Shown in pieces: positions 1 to 11,408 of a DNA stretch of 64,000 nt (the first letter of the stretch is position 1; each line of letters begins with the position of its first letter). The notes under the pieces are model-generated. The model did no database searches, had not been told where the DNA came from, and saw only the letters and a list, made by a program, of their open reading frames with translations. The translations under genes were made by a program, and so were the position numbers. The DNA is from Limonium bicolor (taxonomy: Eukaryota; Streptophyta; Magnoliopsida; Caryophyllales; Plumbaginaceae): contig CM041779.1 in NCBI GenBank assembly GCA_023374045.1, forward strand, positions 146,941,485-147,005,484, written 5' to 3'.

Positions 1-1138
1 AACAAGGCCGACTAATCTCTCCATCACAAATCCTCTTTTATCAACATATCTTAACACAAGAGCCATTTGCTCCTTGTGAGATACGTCTCGAGATTCATCA
101 ACTAAAATTGTAAAATAATCATCATCAATATCCTTTATGATAGCCTTGACTGTTTCAGTAGCACATGCCTTCACAATATCTTTCTGAATCATGGGAGAAT
201 TCATTTGTAAATTTTGTGGGGCATTCCTCAAAACTACATCTCCCACTGCTTCAACACACTCAACATACCAATTCAAGAAAGTCAAAAAGTTACCTTTCCT
301 AATAGAAGATGCACTTTCATCATGACCTCGAAAGGCAACCGAGACATCAAAAGTAATCTTACAATATCAATTGAAGCATTTAAGCGAGTCCGATACTCAA
401 TCTGGTTATGCTTCATCTGCTTTCCGAATGATGCTCGGATAGAGTGTTTTTTATTCATAAGGTTATTGCACATCCTGTAACACTGATTATGAACACTAGA
501 AGGTTTGCCAATGTGTACATCAAATCTATTCTTTTTGTTCCAATCATTAAAACCTTTGCTTTTGCTTGAAAATGTATCTCCCTCCTTGATGTGGAAATTC
601 ATCAGAAAATAAGTAACATGGAAGACCAAACATGGCATCCTTCTTGATACTATACTCCATCCAACTAGAGTACTTATCAAACCATGAACCAACAAATGAA
701 CGTTGTTTACTAGAAAAAGGACTTTGAGGATATTTTGTAAGTCGAGGTTGATACGAACCTTTTTCAATATAATGTATTCTCACTTCATCCCAAATATTAG
801 GATGATAAAGCTTAATAGGTTGTCTATCCCTGGATCATCAGGCAAGGAAGAAACATCGACTTCTTTTATTAATGAAGAATGTGTTCCTTGAGCAATTCCT
901 TCTAACAAATTGGTTTGTGACAGGATTTGGAACATCGTTTCTAATACTTGAGGTGTTGACTTCAATATGATTTGCTTGTTCTATAATAGGCTGAGGTGTG
1001 GATATTCAGGGTTTAACTTCTTAAAGTATTTGCACATTTTTGAAGCTGCTAAAAATACTAGTAATAATTAGCACAAACTCTGAAATTTGTATTTATATAT
1101 AAAGAAAAACACATAATATAATTAGTTCACACGATATT
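1..1138 (-). pseudogene. hAT-superfamily transposase, 3' part (TTF zinc finger / DUF4371 type), broken
   Basis: On the minus strand, overlapping frames read as the N-terminal half of a hAT transposase of the zinc-finger MYM-type-1-like group. About 720-550 gives a TTF-type zinc-finger block (SFVGSWFDKYSSWMEYS, then DAMFGLPCYLF). About 500-300 gives the typical RTRLNASIDIVRLLL segment. Bases 280-1 continue into the DUF4371 region (DESRDVSHKEQMALVLRYVD). Frame changes are needed near 780, 550 and 290, so it is not translatable as written. The gene runs off the left edge, so the DDE/hATC part is not seen. It is interrupted at 1138/1139 by the Gypsy element; its 5' leader resumes at 29334. Family assignment is from remembered motifs. 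Confidence 0.72.
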
Positions 1139-1274
1139 TGAAATACACCGTAATTAAAAATAGTGATTAATTAGGCTAATAAGTAATTTAGAAGCTTAAT
1201 TATGTCTAAATAATCATGAGGGAACAAATCCCGAAGAAAACGGATCCTTAAAACGGATTAAAACATAAACGAAC

Positions 1275-1319
1275 CTTAAAGCACGTTTTTCGAGGAAACC
1301 GGGAAAACGTGACTTTAAG
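1275..1319 (+). other. Conserved hairpin near LTR start
   Basis: CTTAAAG+CACGTTTT pairs with AAAACGTG+CTTTAAG, with one bulged A and a 14-nt loop. The equivalent in the 3' LTR (about 25629-25672) has CGCGTTTT pairing with AAAACGCG, so both arms changed together. The same structure, with CACG/CGTG arms, is present in the inverted solo LTR at about 10138-10182. Confidence 0.7.
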
Positions 1320-3009
1320 CGGGTCAAATAGACTCGTAATAATTTTGGTCAACCAAATAGTCATTAATAAACATTAGTGAAGGTCTAGAGTCAATAAAAT
1401 CAATAAAACGAGAAAATAGTAAAAACTGTCAAAAACGGGAAGTTGCGGGGTGAGAGCGTAAATAAGCCAAACTAGTGTCTCCACTATTGAAAATAAAAAT
1501 GTAAATCTGATTGTGTGTGCTGTGTGGGCCGATTTTACTGCCCTCTCTCACACTCTCTTAATTCTCTCCTTGTATGTAAAAGACAAACAAATAAAAGCAA
1601 AAAGCAACTCATTACTTTACCACTCTCTCTCCTACTCTCTCATTTCCTCACCTCACTCACGTACTGCACCTCTTCTTCCTCTCTATTTCTTTTCTTCCTC
1701 CTTGGGCGACATCAATGGGGATTTTAAGAAACCAACACAAACCCCCACTTCTCTCCTGTAGTTAACCACTCAAACCCTCTCCGAAAATTGTACCGTTGTG
1801 TTCCTCTCATCAAGGAGAACACTACTCTCTTTTCCAAATCCAAAAACAAGCAACTTCATCTCCATGGGTGTTCTTGGTTTGGAGAACAAAGACCACCAAT
1901 AGAAGCTCCTTCTTCACCTCATTGGTTTAAGGTAAAAAGAAATTAAAAATACTACCCTTCTTGCTCTAATTTACAAATAAAGATTTCTAAGTTGGAAGTT
2001 CCTATTACTTTTGTTCCTAGCCGATTTTGGCATCCTTGGAGTGTAGAAATCTTGCTCTTGTGCTGCTCTAAACTCCATCTCATCACTTGCAAGGTAATGT
2101 TAATTTCTAAATCCTAAAAATCTACCTTAAAAGCCTTAAGATGAATTAAAGGGTTAGTTGTATTGAAATGTGTATAATGAATGGGCTGTAGCTTGTGAGA
2201 GTTGAAACTCCATAACCGGTGGGAAGAGAGGAAGGGGAAAGAAAGAGGAAAGAAAGAAGAAGAAGAAGGAAGAAGAACGAGTAAGAAAACAAGGTAATTA
2301 CACTCATCCTTGTGTAGTTTTGTAATGTGTTGTGCAACAGATTTTAGTAGCTTAAAATGTATATTATAGATGGTAATGAGTAGTAGGGTAATGTGGAAGA
2401 AGAACCAAACTGTTCTAAAGCTTAAAGACAATTAAAAACTTGTCAAACATAGATGGGAATTAGATGTTGAGTGCAGGAATTTAAGTAGTGTTTAATGTTA
2501 GTAATTGCTTTAGGGGGTGTATATTGATGTTGTTTATAAACAGGTGATATGAATGATAATGTGAGTGAAAACAATGTGGTGAGAATGTAAAAATATAGGG
2601 GAGACCATGTCAAATTTTACCTAGAACTTGAACACTTAAGAACTAGAAACTAGGTAGAAAACATATTCTTGAAACAGATTTTAATGGAGCTTGGTAGTGG
2701 GTAAGCTAGGAGAGGTGTGTAATGCATTATAAGCCTTAGGAATGGCATTAGAAGAGGGAGCTATAGAAGGAGGAAGTGAGAATTAAAATATGTAGCAAAA
2801 TGCAACAAAGAAAAATAGTGTAAGTGCTGGAATGGAAACTTATGAAATAATATGAGTGAATTAGTATGGAAATGGGTAATGAGTTAATGGATGAACTAAG
2901 GTGGATTAGAAGGTCTAATTAGTGTTAAAACATGTGGGATTAAGTGTAGGAAAAATGGGGAAGTAATGGGTAAAAGGAAGAACTGAAAACAGAAATAAAA
3001 ATGGAACTA

Positions 3010-3335
3010 CTGGACTGAACCGACCTTGGGACCGGACTTGCAAGGTCGGTCGAGCCCAGATTTTGCAAAGACGGAAGTCTACTGGAATGGACCGACCTTG
3101 GGACCGGACTTGCAAGGTCGGTCGGCCTGAAATTTTCCCGTAATGTAACCCACTGGAATGGACCGACCTTGTCCAGGGTCGGTCCAGTCCAGAATCTCGA
3201 ACCCAAAACACACTGGAATAGACCGACCTTGGGACCGGACTTGCAAGGTCGGTCGGGCCTAAATTCTTCCAGCGTATTAACCTACTGACTTCAACCGACC
3301 TGGGGTCCGACCCTGGGTAAGGTCGGTCGAGTCAT
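3010..3335 (+). repeat. Five hairpin-forming ~70-bp repeat units in the 5' LTR
   Basis: Units begin with CTGGAATGGACCGACCTT-like sequence near 3019, 3090, 3161, 3220 and 3295. Most contain GACCGACCTT followed by its inverse AAGGTCGGTC, so each can fold on itself. The 3' LTR carries the same array at about 27385-27700, with one unit shortened near 27590. A diverged counterpart with altered arms is in the inverted solo LTR (7945-8280). Confidence 0.85.
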
Positions 3336-3366
3336 ACTAAAAAAATAAATAGTAATTATAATAAGT

Positions 3367-3390
3367 ATATATATATATATATATATATGT
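3367..3390. repeat. (TA)n microsatellite in 5' LTR
   Basis: Run of alternating TA directly after the hairpin array. The 3' LTR copy (27722-27778) is longer and carries an extra ACACACACC-containing block; the inverted solo LTR has (AT)n at about 7878-7910. The position is shared by all three LTRs and the length varies. Confidence 0.9.
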
Positions 3391-4589
3391 ACATATGTAG
3401 AAGTACATCATTGTTAAGTAAGGAAATAAACTTAAACTATGGAAAGAGTTCATAACCACTTAGGACTTGTAAGAACTAGTAAGTATGCCTAGGAAAGGTA
3501 ATGGATTAAGAGTTAAATAAATAATAAGTCATTAACCATACAACTCCATGTATGTTATAGGACTTGATTTGTGAACACCGAAGAAAAGTCAGTTTGAGTA
3601 CAACGGTGAACGATATGAACTTCTCATGCCCCGTATGCTACCTTGGTTACTCTGATTTGTGTGTTTGTGTGCAAATTGATCACCTAATAAGATAAACGCA
3701 TGAATCGGAACTATTATGCTTACTTGTGAATATATGACATTGTTCTTCGTGGAATGTTATCTTTAAATCATAGTTTGTATAATTCATGAAATGTATGGAT
3801 GATAATGAATGTGTGCATGCTTGAATGTACATTGTAGTGACCGAACACAAGTGCGATGGACTTCTAACTAATTCCTAACAAGCTAACCAATCTAACTTAA
3901 TAAATTGGTAAATTGGAATGAGTAGAAGTCCGATATAGTTTTGGCCACGCGTGAGAAGGCAGAGACACAAGAGGTTGGATCCAATTCCCGGCTTTTAATC
4001 TTTTCCATGGCCCAAACCCCTTAAATGGGTAGTATCCTGGATTAGTGAGCCACCTAAAGCCCGGTGGTGGGACGGTGTAGTTCCTGCCCAGAGGTCGCAC
4101 CGACTTAACATGAGTAAAGTAAGTAAGTAAGAGTAAGTAAATGAGTATAGAAAAGTAAGTAAGTAAAGTATGTGTATTAATGTGCAAGTATTGTGTAACG
4201 AGTAAAAGAGTAATAAACATCTGATTAACCCGGATGTGTAATTGGCTAACCCTTGTGAAGGTAAGTGATGTGTATGTTATTGAATTGCTATTTTGGCTTG
4301 TGGATTGCAATGTGTATGATTGTATGATGTATGTAAAGCATGTATGTATGATAATAATGAACCTCATGTACATTCGACCTTAAATAGTCGGCGTACCCTA
4401 GTTAGCACGCGGTATATGCGAAGTTTATATGCAGCTTTTTGCTGAGCCCCTTGGGGCACTGTTTTTAATATTTACAGGTGCTCGAGAGGGGTGAAGGCTT
4501 GATGAGTTCAAGATGTTTTCTTTTGATGTAATTAATAGACTGTGAATGGTGTACTAAGTTGTACACGGCTATAGGCCTTTTGTTTAGCC

Positions 4590-4609
4590 GGTGTACCATG
4601 GGGTACACC
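4590..4609 (+). other. Perfect 8-bp hairpin near LTR 3' end
   Basis: GGTGTACC, loop ATGG, GGTACACC. It is kept unchanged in the 3' LTR (about 28975-28994) and in the inverted solo LTR (6640-6659), although surrounding sequence differs. Possibly an RNA element of the R/U5 region; this is inference. Confidence 0.65.
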
Positions 4610-4950
4610 CTTTTGGGATATTGGAAGAATTGTGAACTGGTATAGGTGAGTGGTTTGTTTGAACTCACGATTTTTGTAGACTTGAAGGGGATGTAATTAA
4701 CTATGCTTTTGATACTCGGTAATGCAGCATTGTAAGTATATGATATTTTGTAAGTGGTATGTAATGTAGTAGCTCGGTATTATTTAGACATCAGACCGTG
4801 ACTATAAGTAGTGTAAGCCTAGCTAGCAGTATGGGCGGTTAGCGGCATTGTATCACCCGCCGTAGTAGTAGTAATTCCACTGCGAGTAGTAGTATAATTG
4901 GGATGATTGGACGGTAAATAAAGGATTAGCGGTAGGGGTGTTACAAAAAG

Positions 4951-4977
4951 TGGTATCAGAGCGTAGTTACGCTCTGA
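4951..4977 (+). promoter_or_regulatory. Gypsy primer-binding site with self-complementary hairpin
   Basis: TGGTATCAGAGC (4951-4962), complementary to the 3' end of initiator-methionine tRNA, lies 5 nt after the LTR end. Bases 4956-4965 (TCAGAGCGTA) are perfectly inverted at 4968-4977 with a 2-nt loop, so the PBS can pair with its own downstream sequence. Confidence 0.9.
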
Positions 4978-5164
4978 TGTCCTAAGATTACCGAGCCTAG
5001 GGATTACCGAGTTAGGATTTCAACCGTTTTAAAACGGATACTTAGAAACCTAACTAGGAATTACTGTTAATAACAACGGATACCCTTGACCTCCTTATGG
5101 ACGATACCTTTGCTTAAATTCATGACCAATGGTCTCATGTCACATGTTACAAAGCCTTATGTAA

Positions 5165-6211
5165 GTGTTAAATGTTCAGATGTCAGGACGAGGTCGAGGC
5201 CGATCTAGGGGAGAGACCTCTGATGGACCAGGCGCGCAGACGATAGCAGAGATCGTCGCCGCCATGGTAGCACAGATGCTACCCCAAGTAATCACGGCAA
5301 TGCAACAAACCCAACAAAACCAACACACAAGCGGGACCAATCCCTCCCCCTCCACCCAGAGAAGCAAACTGGGTAAAATCTATAGCGGAACTCTGATCTC
5401 CCTGCTTTAGAGGCGAGAGTGATCCGGCTAAGTTGGAAGCCTACATCTCCAAGATGGAGACGACATTTGAAACCCTCGAAGCTCCTGCTGGAATTCAAGT
5501 TAGAGTAGCAGCTTACTACCTTAAGGATGCAGCCATGGATTGGTGGAAATTAGTCAAGAACGAGCATGTCAATGACCCCACCTTCGACTGGGAATCCTTC
5601 ACAGCCCTCCTCCGATCCAAATACTACCCAGAACACATCAAAACAAGGAAAAGACTAGAGCTTGACGCTTTGAGGATGACAGAGAAGATGTCTGTCGATG
5701 AGTACTACTACGCACTTTTACCTCTCTCCTTCGTCTTCTACCCGACCTTGGGTACACCGGCCTGGTGTTGGTCGATCGCTTCTATGGCGGTCTGAGCCAT
5801 CACCTACGGTACGGCATGGCCTACACCAGATTTACCTCCCTTCAGGTAAATATTGGTTTAAACCCTTAGTACCATTGTAAATACTTTACCATTATCCTCT
5901 TGAATAAGAATCCCGACTAATAACTGAAACTTCAGGATGAAGAAACCGCGGCATCTCGCGTTGAGATCACTTGCCAATTGAGGGATGAAGAAACCGCGCT
6001 TAAGCGCAAGGCTAATAACAAAAAACCAGTGCTGAGGAGCAGAACCAAGGCAAGAGCTGGAAAAGAAGAGGGGAAATTCTTTCAGCAAACCCAACAGAAC
6101 TTCCCTAGTGAGAGCAGTGCCCATACTGAGAAGGGCAAACCAGTTGAGCTCCTTCAGCTAGGTTTCTTCTGCGCCGGTGGCTGCGAAGCCACTGAGATCA
6201 CACCCACCTAA
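5165..6211 (+). pseudogene. gag: Gypsy gag, N-terminal and central part (broken)
   Basis: Capsid polyprotein of the Gypsy element; it forms the cytoplasmic virus-like particle. The frame opens at 5165; ATG at 5180 begins MSGRGRGRSRGE, an Arg/Gly-rich start. A shift near 5400 leads to the retrotransposon gag domain at 5433-5740 (AAYYLKDAAMDWWK, then YYPEHIKTRKRLEL). Further shifts or stops follow at about 5750-5900, and a Lys/Glu-rich segment reads from 5978 to 6211 (RDEETALKRKANNKK). The zinc-knuckle part is displaced to 10516 by the inverted solo LTR and the last part to 19889 by the Copia element. Confidence 0.85.
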
Positions 6212-6301
6212 GGGTAAATTTTTAATTTAAATTCGTATTTGTATAAATATCATAGCTAGTATTCCCGCACCGATGTGCTAATGCTCTAAGCCTTAGGTTC
6301 T

Positions 6302-7872
6302 TGTAACACCCCAACCGTTAATCCTATGCTTTCGTCCAATCATCCCTTAATTCCATCAGTACGCAGCGGAAGACTACTACCTACTACGGCGGGTGATACA
6401 ACGCCGCTAACCACCCATACGGCTAGCTAGGCTATTCTACTTACAGTGACGGTCTGATGAACATAATATACCGAGCTACTATATTACTTACCAAAAAATC
6501 ACATACTGAATACTTACATCAATGGATCACCGAGTATTTAAGTGTACTCAATTACATCCCAATTCAAACTTCCCAAAAGAATGAGTTCCTACAAGCTACT
6601 CATCTACACCCCCAATCCAATACTTCCACTATCCAAAAAGGTGTACCCCATGGTACACCGGCTAACAAAAACTTACAGCCGTGTACTACTTAGTACACCA
6701 ATCATCATTCATTGTTTACAATCCCAAAAAGAAATCAAAGAAACAAGCTACATCATCTTCCTCATCTTCAACCTTCGCGAGTACCTGCGTGTAGTAAAAC
6801 ATCGCCCCAAGGGGCTCAGCAAAAGCTGCGCATGAACTCCGCATATACCGCGTGCTAGCTAGGGCACGCCGACTATTTGACGTCCACTAAACATGAGATT
6901 CATTAATTTCATACATACATGCTTTACATACAACATACATGCATATCCAATTCATTATACAACTCAAGGCATCAATACAATAGTGCATACAATACTTACC
7001 TTCACGATGTTAGCCAAGTTACGCATCCGGGTTATCAGAATGCTTATTACTCTTTTACTCATTACATGTTACTTGTTCTTACTTCACATACTTACTTCCA
7101 TTTACTTTACTTACTCATTCTTACTTACTTGCTTATACTCAAGTTAAGTCGGTATGACCTCCGGCCCGGGACTACACCGTCCCACCACCGGGATTTACTT
7201 GACTCACCAATCCGGGATGCTACCCACTTAAGGGATTTGGGCCGTGGACCAGTTTAAGAGTCAGGAATCGGATCCAACCTCTTGTGTCTCCTCATCCTCA
7301 CGCGTGGCCGAAACTATATCGGACTTCTACTCATTCCAATTTAGTTACCAATTTAAGTTAGATTGGTTAGCTTGTTAGGAATTAGATAGAAGTCCAATCA
7401 TAAACATGTTCGGTGACAGTACATCACAACATTCATACACACATTCATATTCATCCATACATTTCATGAATTATACAAACTAAGAATTTAAGAAGCTATA
7501 CATCAATATACAACACTACATATCCACAAGTAACATGATAACTCCGATTCGTGCATTTATCTTATTTGGTGATCAATTAGCACACAACACACAAATCAGA
7601 GTAACCAAGATAGCATACGGGGCATGAGGAATTCATACCATTCACCGTCGTACTTGTATCCCAACGTTCCTCCGGTGTTCACAATCAATTCATGATATAC
7701 ATACAATTGAATGATTAATCTAACTATCATTAACTTAATCCGATTACTCCTACGTTTCCCAACTCATACTTACTAAGCCTTTACATTCTTTACACTTATA
7801 TTTCATTTACTAACTTTTCATTACTTATCTATGGTTTACTTACATATAATATCTGCATATGTATAGGTGGGT

Positions 7873-7912
<40 letters not shown>

Positions 7913-10467
7913 TAGTTATAATCTTATAGTTTTTTTGTAAGTTAAGGGTCGTCCGACCCACCGTCCGACCCAAGCCCTGGGTCGGACCATTCCAGTAGTT
8001 TTTCATTCTCTGAAATTCCTCCCGTCCGACCCATACACCTCTGGGTCGGACCATTCCAGAAAGTTTCGGTCCTGTCGTCCAAGCTCCGTCCGACCCACTG
8101 TCCGACCCAGACTCTGGGTCGGACGAAGTCAGAAACTTCGACAACAGAAATTTTTTTGCTCGTCCGACCCACGTCCGACTCACGGCTCCTGGGTCGGACC
8201 ATTCCAGAATGTTTTATTCTCGTTGCTTAAGCCCCGTCCGACCCACTGTCCGACCCAGACTCTGGGTCGGACGGTAGCAGGACATTGCTACAGACCTTAT
8301 TTTCTTTCCCATTTTCACCCATTGCTTCCCCAATCCTCCTACATGTAATCCCACATGTTTTAGTGCCATTTAGACTTCCTAAAATACCTCAATTCATTCA
8401 CCAATTCCTTTACTAAATCCATCAACCAATTTATACAATTTCCTCACTTCCTTTCAAATACTTGCAACAGTTTTACATCCTCCAATGTTACAGATTTTTG
8501 TCCTAACTTCTACCATTCATTACTCCCTCTACCAATACCATTACTAGCACCCCAAATACCTCACCTTACCATGCCAATTCATTTCCAAGCAATTGCACTA
8601 TCTATACCCAAGTCCAACATTCACTTTACCAAGTCTTATACTCTAGCTCTTCCTAGTTTCTCCAAGGCATTCCAATATCTCTTGCTACAGATTTTATACC
8701 CTTTCATTCTCCTACCACAACTACTACCCCATAATCATTAAACATCTCTACTAACTCCAATACACACACCTTGGTTTTCCCATTCACCAAGTCATCCATG
8801 CCTGTACATATTCCTACCAAAATTTTGCCATAGTTCATCTACTTTTCTTACTTGGCCACACATACCAATCCTCACCAAATTCATTCTAAACTAGCCACAC
8901 CCATACAAGGGTCCTACCAGCAATCAACAATACAATAACATTCACCAATATTTCTTCAAATACCAATACTAATACTCATACACGATCATTTGGCTCCAAG
9001 GCCTACAATTCACATACTAATTCACAAATACTCAAACTTCCTACACTACAATACCAATACAACCCTTTTGGGTTCTTTAATTTATTTTACTCATTCCCAT
9101 TACCCTAATGCAATAAAATTTAGCATTTGTAAAGAGCTCTTACCTTGAGCTTATAATTTCTTCATTCCTTTTCCAATTCTCTTCTTCCTTTCTTCCTTGC
9201 CCAAATCGGTCATATTGGGTATGGAGTTGCCAAACTCCATTCCCATCACACCCAAACACACATAACAAGTGTAATTAAACTACTAACCCTTAAATTAACA
9301 CTAATTCATTGAAGTGTTTAAAATAAAAATTCTAGGGTTTACCTTTGGAGTGTTTTAGGAGGGTTTTAGCCCTTGGTTCAAGAAGGTGAATCCACCACCA
9401 TTGCAAGGTTGATATTATGCTCAAAAGAGAGAGAGAAAACAAGGCATTACAAAGAGCCAAAATCGGTTACCAAAGGAAGGTGGAGAAAACTTGAATCTTT
9501 TATGGAGATTTTTACCTTAATGAAGAGAGGAGACTCCAAGCTTTACATTGGTGTCATTTTCTCTTTGAATGGGAAAAACCCATGGAGATGAAGTTCTTCC
9601 TTTTCGAATTTTGAAAAGATAGAATTGTAGAGAATGTTGAGGGGATTTCAAATATGTAATTCGTTTTGCATTTGGAGCTCACATGGAGGTGGAGTATGGA
9701 GAAGAAGATGGAGTAGCCATTGTTGTTGTGGGGAGCTCCAAAAATCGCCAGCCTTGGGAGGATGAAGAAGGAGAATCGGCTGGGTGAGGAGAGGGAGGTG
9801 AGAGAATAAGGAAAAGTGAGGTGAGAGAAAAGGTAAGTTACTTTTCTACTCCTCCTCTTTTGCTTTTTGTCTCTTTATTTAATTAGCTAGTTACATGTGT
9901 GTGTGGGAGGGGTTATTTAACCCATTGAAAACTGGCCCCCCTATAGTTATACTAGTTGGAGCGTTTTTCGTCTTTTACAGAAAACGCTCGTTATTTACCC
10001 GGTTTAGTACCTATTCACTAACCGGGCCCGTTTTCCGGAATCTTCTTGTTTAATTATTTTTATTAGTTATCAAGCTTCCATAATGCTTAATAATTATTAT
10101 TTAATGATTTATAATTTTTTTACGGGTCTGTTTGCCCACTTAAGTCACGTTTTCGGGTTTCCTCGAAAAACGTGCTCTAAAGCTCTATTAGCGTATTAAT
10201 TCATTATTGGATCCATTTTCTTCGGGAGTTGTTCCTATATATTATTTAGGTCTTATTAAACCTTTAGGATCCGTATAATACGCTAACCGAGGTCTCATAC
10301 CTCCTATGGTTTATTTAACGCTTATTTTAGTGTTTTTTCGCCTTTTAAGCGTTTCTTCTTTATTTCTTTTGATTTATTTTTTCCTTACCAACATTACTAG
10401 GTACCATTAGGCCCTTAATACGTATTAGCTTATTTTAATAATCCCATATTTAGTCGGGGTATTTTCA
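6302..10467 (-). mobile_element. Solo LTR of a divergent Gypsy relative, inverted inside gag
   Basis: On the minus strand it starts TGAAAATACCCCG (10467) and ends GGGGTGTTACA (6302), the same termini as the host element's LTR. It shares the early hairpin, the repeat array, the TA tract and the GGTGTACC hairpin in the same order, but at 4.17 kb it is longer and clearly diverged. No gag, pol, PBS or PPT is seen, so it is a solo LTR from recombination. Flanks are GTTCT (6297-6301) and GTTTC (10468-10472), not an exact duplication. Gag zinc-knuckle coding resumes directly after it. The open frame at 9373-9591 lies inside this LTR and has no recognised domain. Confidence 0.85.
7945..8280 (-). repeat. 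Hairpin repeat array of the inverted solo LTR
   Basis: Five units built from CCGTCCGACCCA and its inverse TGGGTCGGAC, each next to the conserved ATTCCAG/CTGGAAT motif. They occupy the place of the GACCGACCTT/AAGGTCGGTC units of the host element's LTRs. The arm sequence differs but self-complementarity is kept. Confidence 0.8.
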
Positions 10468-10479
10468 GTTTCTAGCTCC

Positions 10480-10653
10480 GTTTACACCCAAGAACTACTC
10501 TGACGGATGCAGCTATGTGGTGCAAAGTGTAACCAAACCATCCCCGGCATGGATTGCCAAGGGAGAGAAATCCGGTGTTACAACTGTCATGACCATAAAC
10601 CGTGGACAACAGCGAGCTAATATTTGCCCAGAGAACCTAAGCCCAAGGGAACT
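10480..10653 (+). pseudogene. gag: Gypsy gag zinc-knuckle segment between two insertions
   Basis: In the frame from 10516 it reads CGAKCNQTIPGMDCQGREIR followed by CYNCHDHKPW. This is the double Cys motif of plant Gypsy gag nucleocapsids, which bind element RNA. The second knuckle is degenerate (no clear CX2CX4HX4C) and a stop follows at about 10618. The segment is only about 190 bp because the inverted solo LTR ends at 10467 and the Copia element starts at 10654. Its continuation is at 19889. Confidence 0.75.
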
Positions 10654-11368
10654 TGTTGAAGACTTAGGTTTTGCAGATGATTGCCTCCTCAGTGAAAGTA
10701 GCGATGCAGAGATACTAGGCGCGATACAGAAAGATGTTCCAGCTCGAGTACCTCTGCAGAAGCATCTGTCCACGATCTCCTGTATGCCAAGAAGCGCGAC
10801 GTTGCTGAAGTAGTTGCGGAAATCTCGCATCGTTGGAGCAGTAGCAAGACGTGAGATCGTGACGCACAAGGAGGACCATAACTCCGATACTTGCGGAACC
10901 AACCCAAGGAGTCGTTACACTTGAAGACTCCACCGAAGATTTAGGAGATAGTTGACAAGTATATAAGCATGCGAATGTAATTAGTTAGGTGTGCATTCGA
11001 GATTATTCAGAGAGATACACCGTCCTTGAGAGAGAAAATATTCTTGAGAGATCTTAGTGAGATAGTGTCAATTAGCTTAGGTATTTATTACCTAGAGAGC
11101 ACACATAAGAACATTCCCCTTTACTCCTTGTGACGCATTGATCAAAGCCGAGAGTAGAGCGAGTGTTGGATGAGACAGAATACTTCTGTCGAATCCCAAG
11201 ATAGGAAGCTAGGTTGTAATTCACATTGAGTTTCAATACAAGCAGAATCCTATCTTGTTAAGTTTAAACAAAAGCTTCCGCGTTACTTTTACACACCTTT
11301 ATTCTTCAAGCAGAGTTGATCTGAGATTAACACCTCAGACCTACTCGGTCAGCACCCCGATCCCATCA
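10654..11368 (+). repeat. Copia 5' LTR
   Basis: 715 bp, starts TGTTGAAG and ends CCATCA. It contains TATATAAG near 10960 as a plausible TATA box. A third, older member of this LTR family is the solo LTR at 49919-50730. Short open frames on both strands inside it are not genes. Confidence 0.93.
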
Positions 11369-11370
11369 AG

Positions 11371-11382
11371 TGGTATCAGAGC
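11371..11382 (+). promoter_or_regulatory. Copia primer-binding site (iMet type)
   Basis: TGGTATCAGAGC, 2 nt after the LTR end, complementary to the 3' end of initiator tRNA-Met. Confidence 0.88.
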
Positions 11383-11408
11383 CTGCGTTGGCTGACAAAT
11401 CTCTCAAA

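Larger units (their letters stand above)
1139..4945 (+). repeat. Gypsy 5' LTR (3.8 kb)
   Basis: TG...CA-bounded repeat matching 25492-29328 along its length. In the first 290 bp I count four substitutions and one 1-bp indel between the copies; at least two of the substitutions are CpG-type transitions. It holds a U3-end hairpin (1275-1319), five hairpin-forming repeat units (3010-3335), a TA microsatellite (about 3367-3390) and a perfect 8-bp hairpin near its 3' end (4590-4609). Open frames inside it show no recognisable domain and are treated as chance. Confidence 0.95.

Noticed and set aside
2114..2431. Minus-strand frame in the LTR with Leu/Ser-rich protein
   Set aside because: Reverse of a purine-rich GAAGAAG tract; the copy at 26580-26660 does not keep the frame.
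3010..3335. Spaced repeats that could look like a CRISPR array
   Set aside because: The window is a plant genome, the units are inside both LTRs of a retrotransposon, the spacers are repeats too, and there are no cas genes.
10513..10933. Overlapping open frames on both strands at 10513-10933 and 19150-19453
   Set aside because: They fall inside the Copia LTR (and the gag knuckle piece) and occur twice only because the LTR does; no domain.
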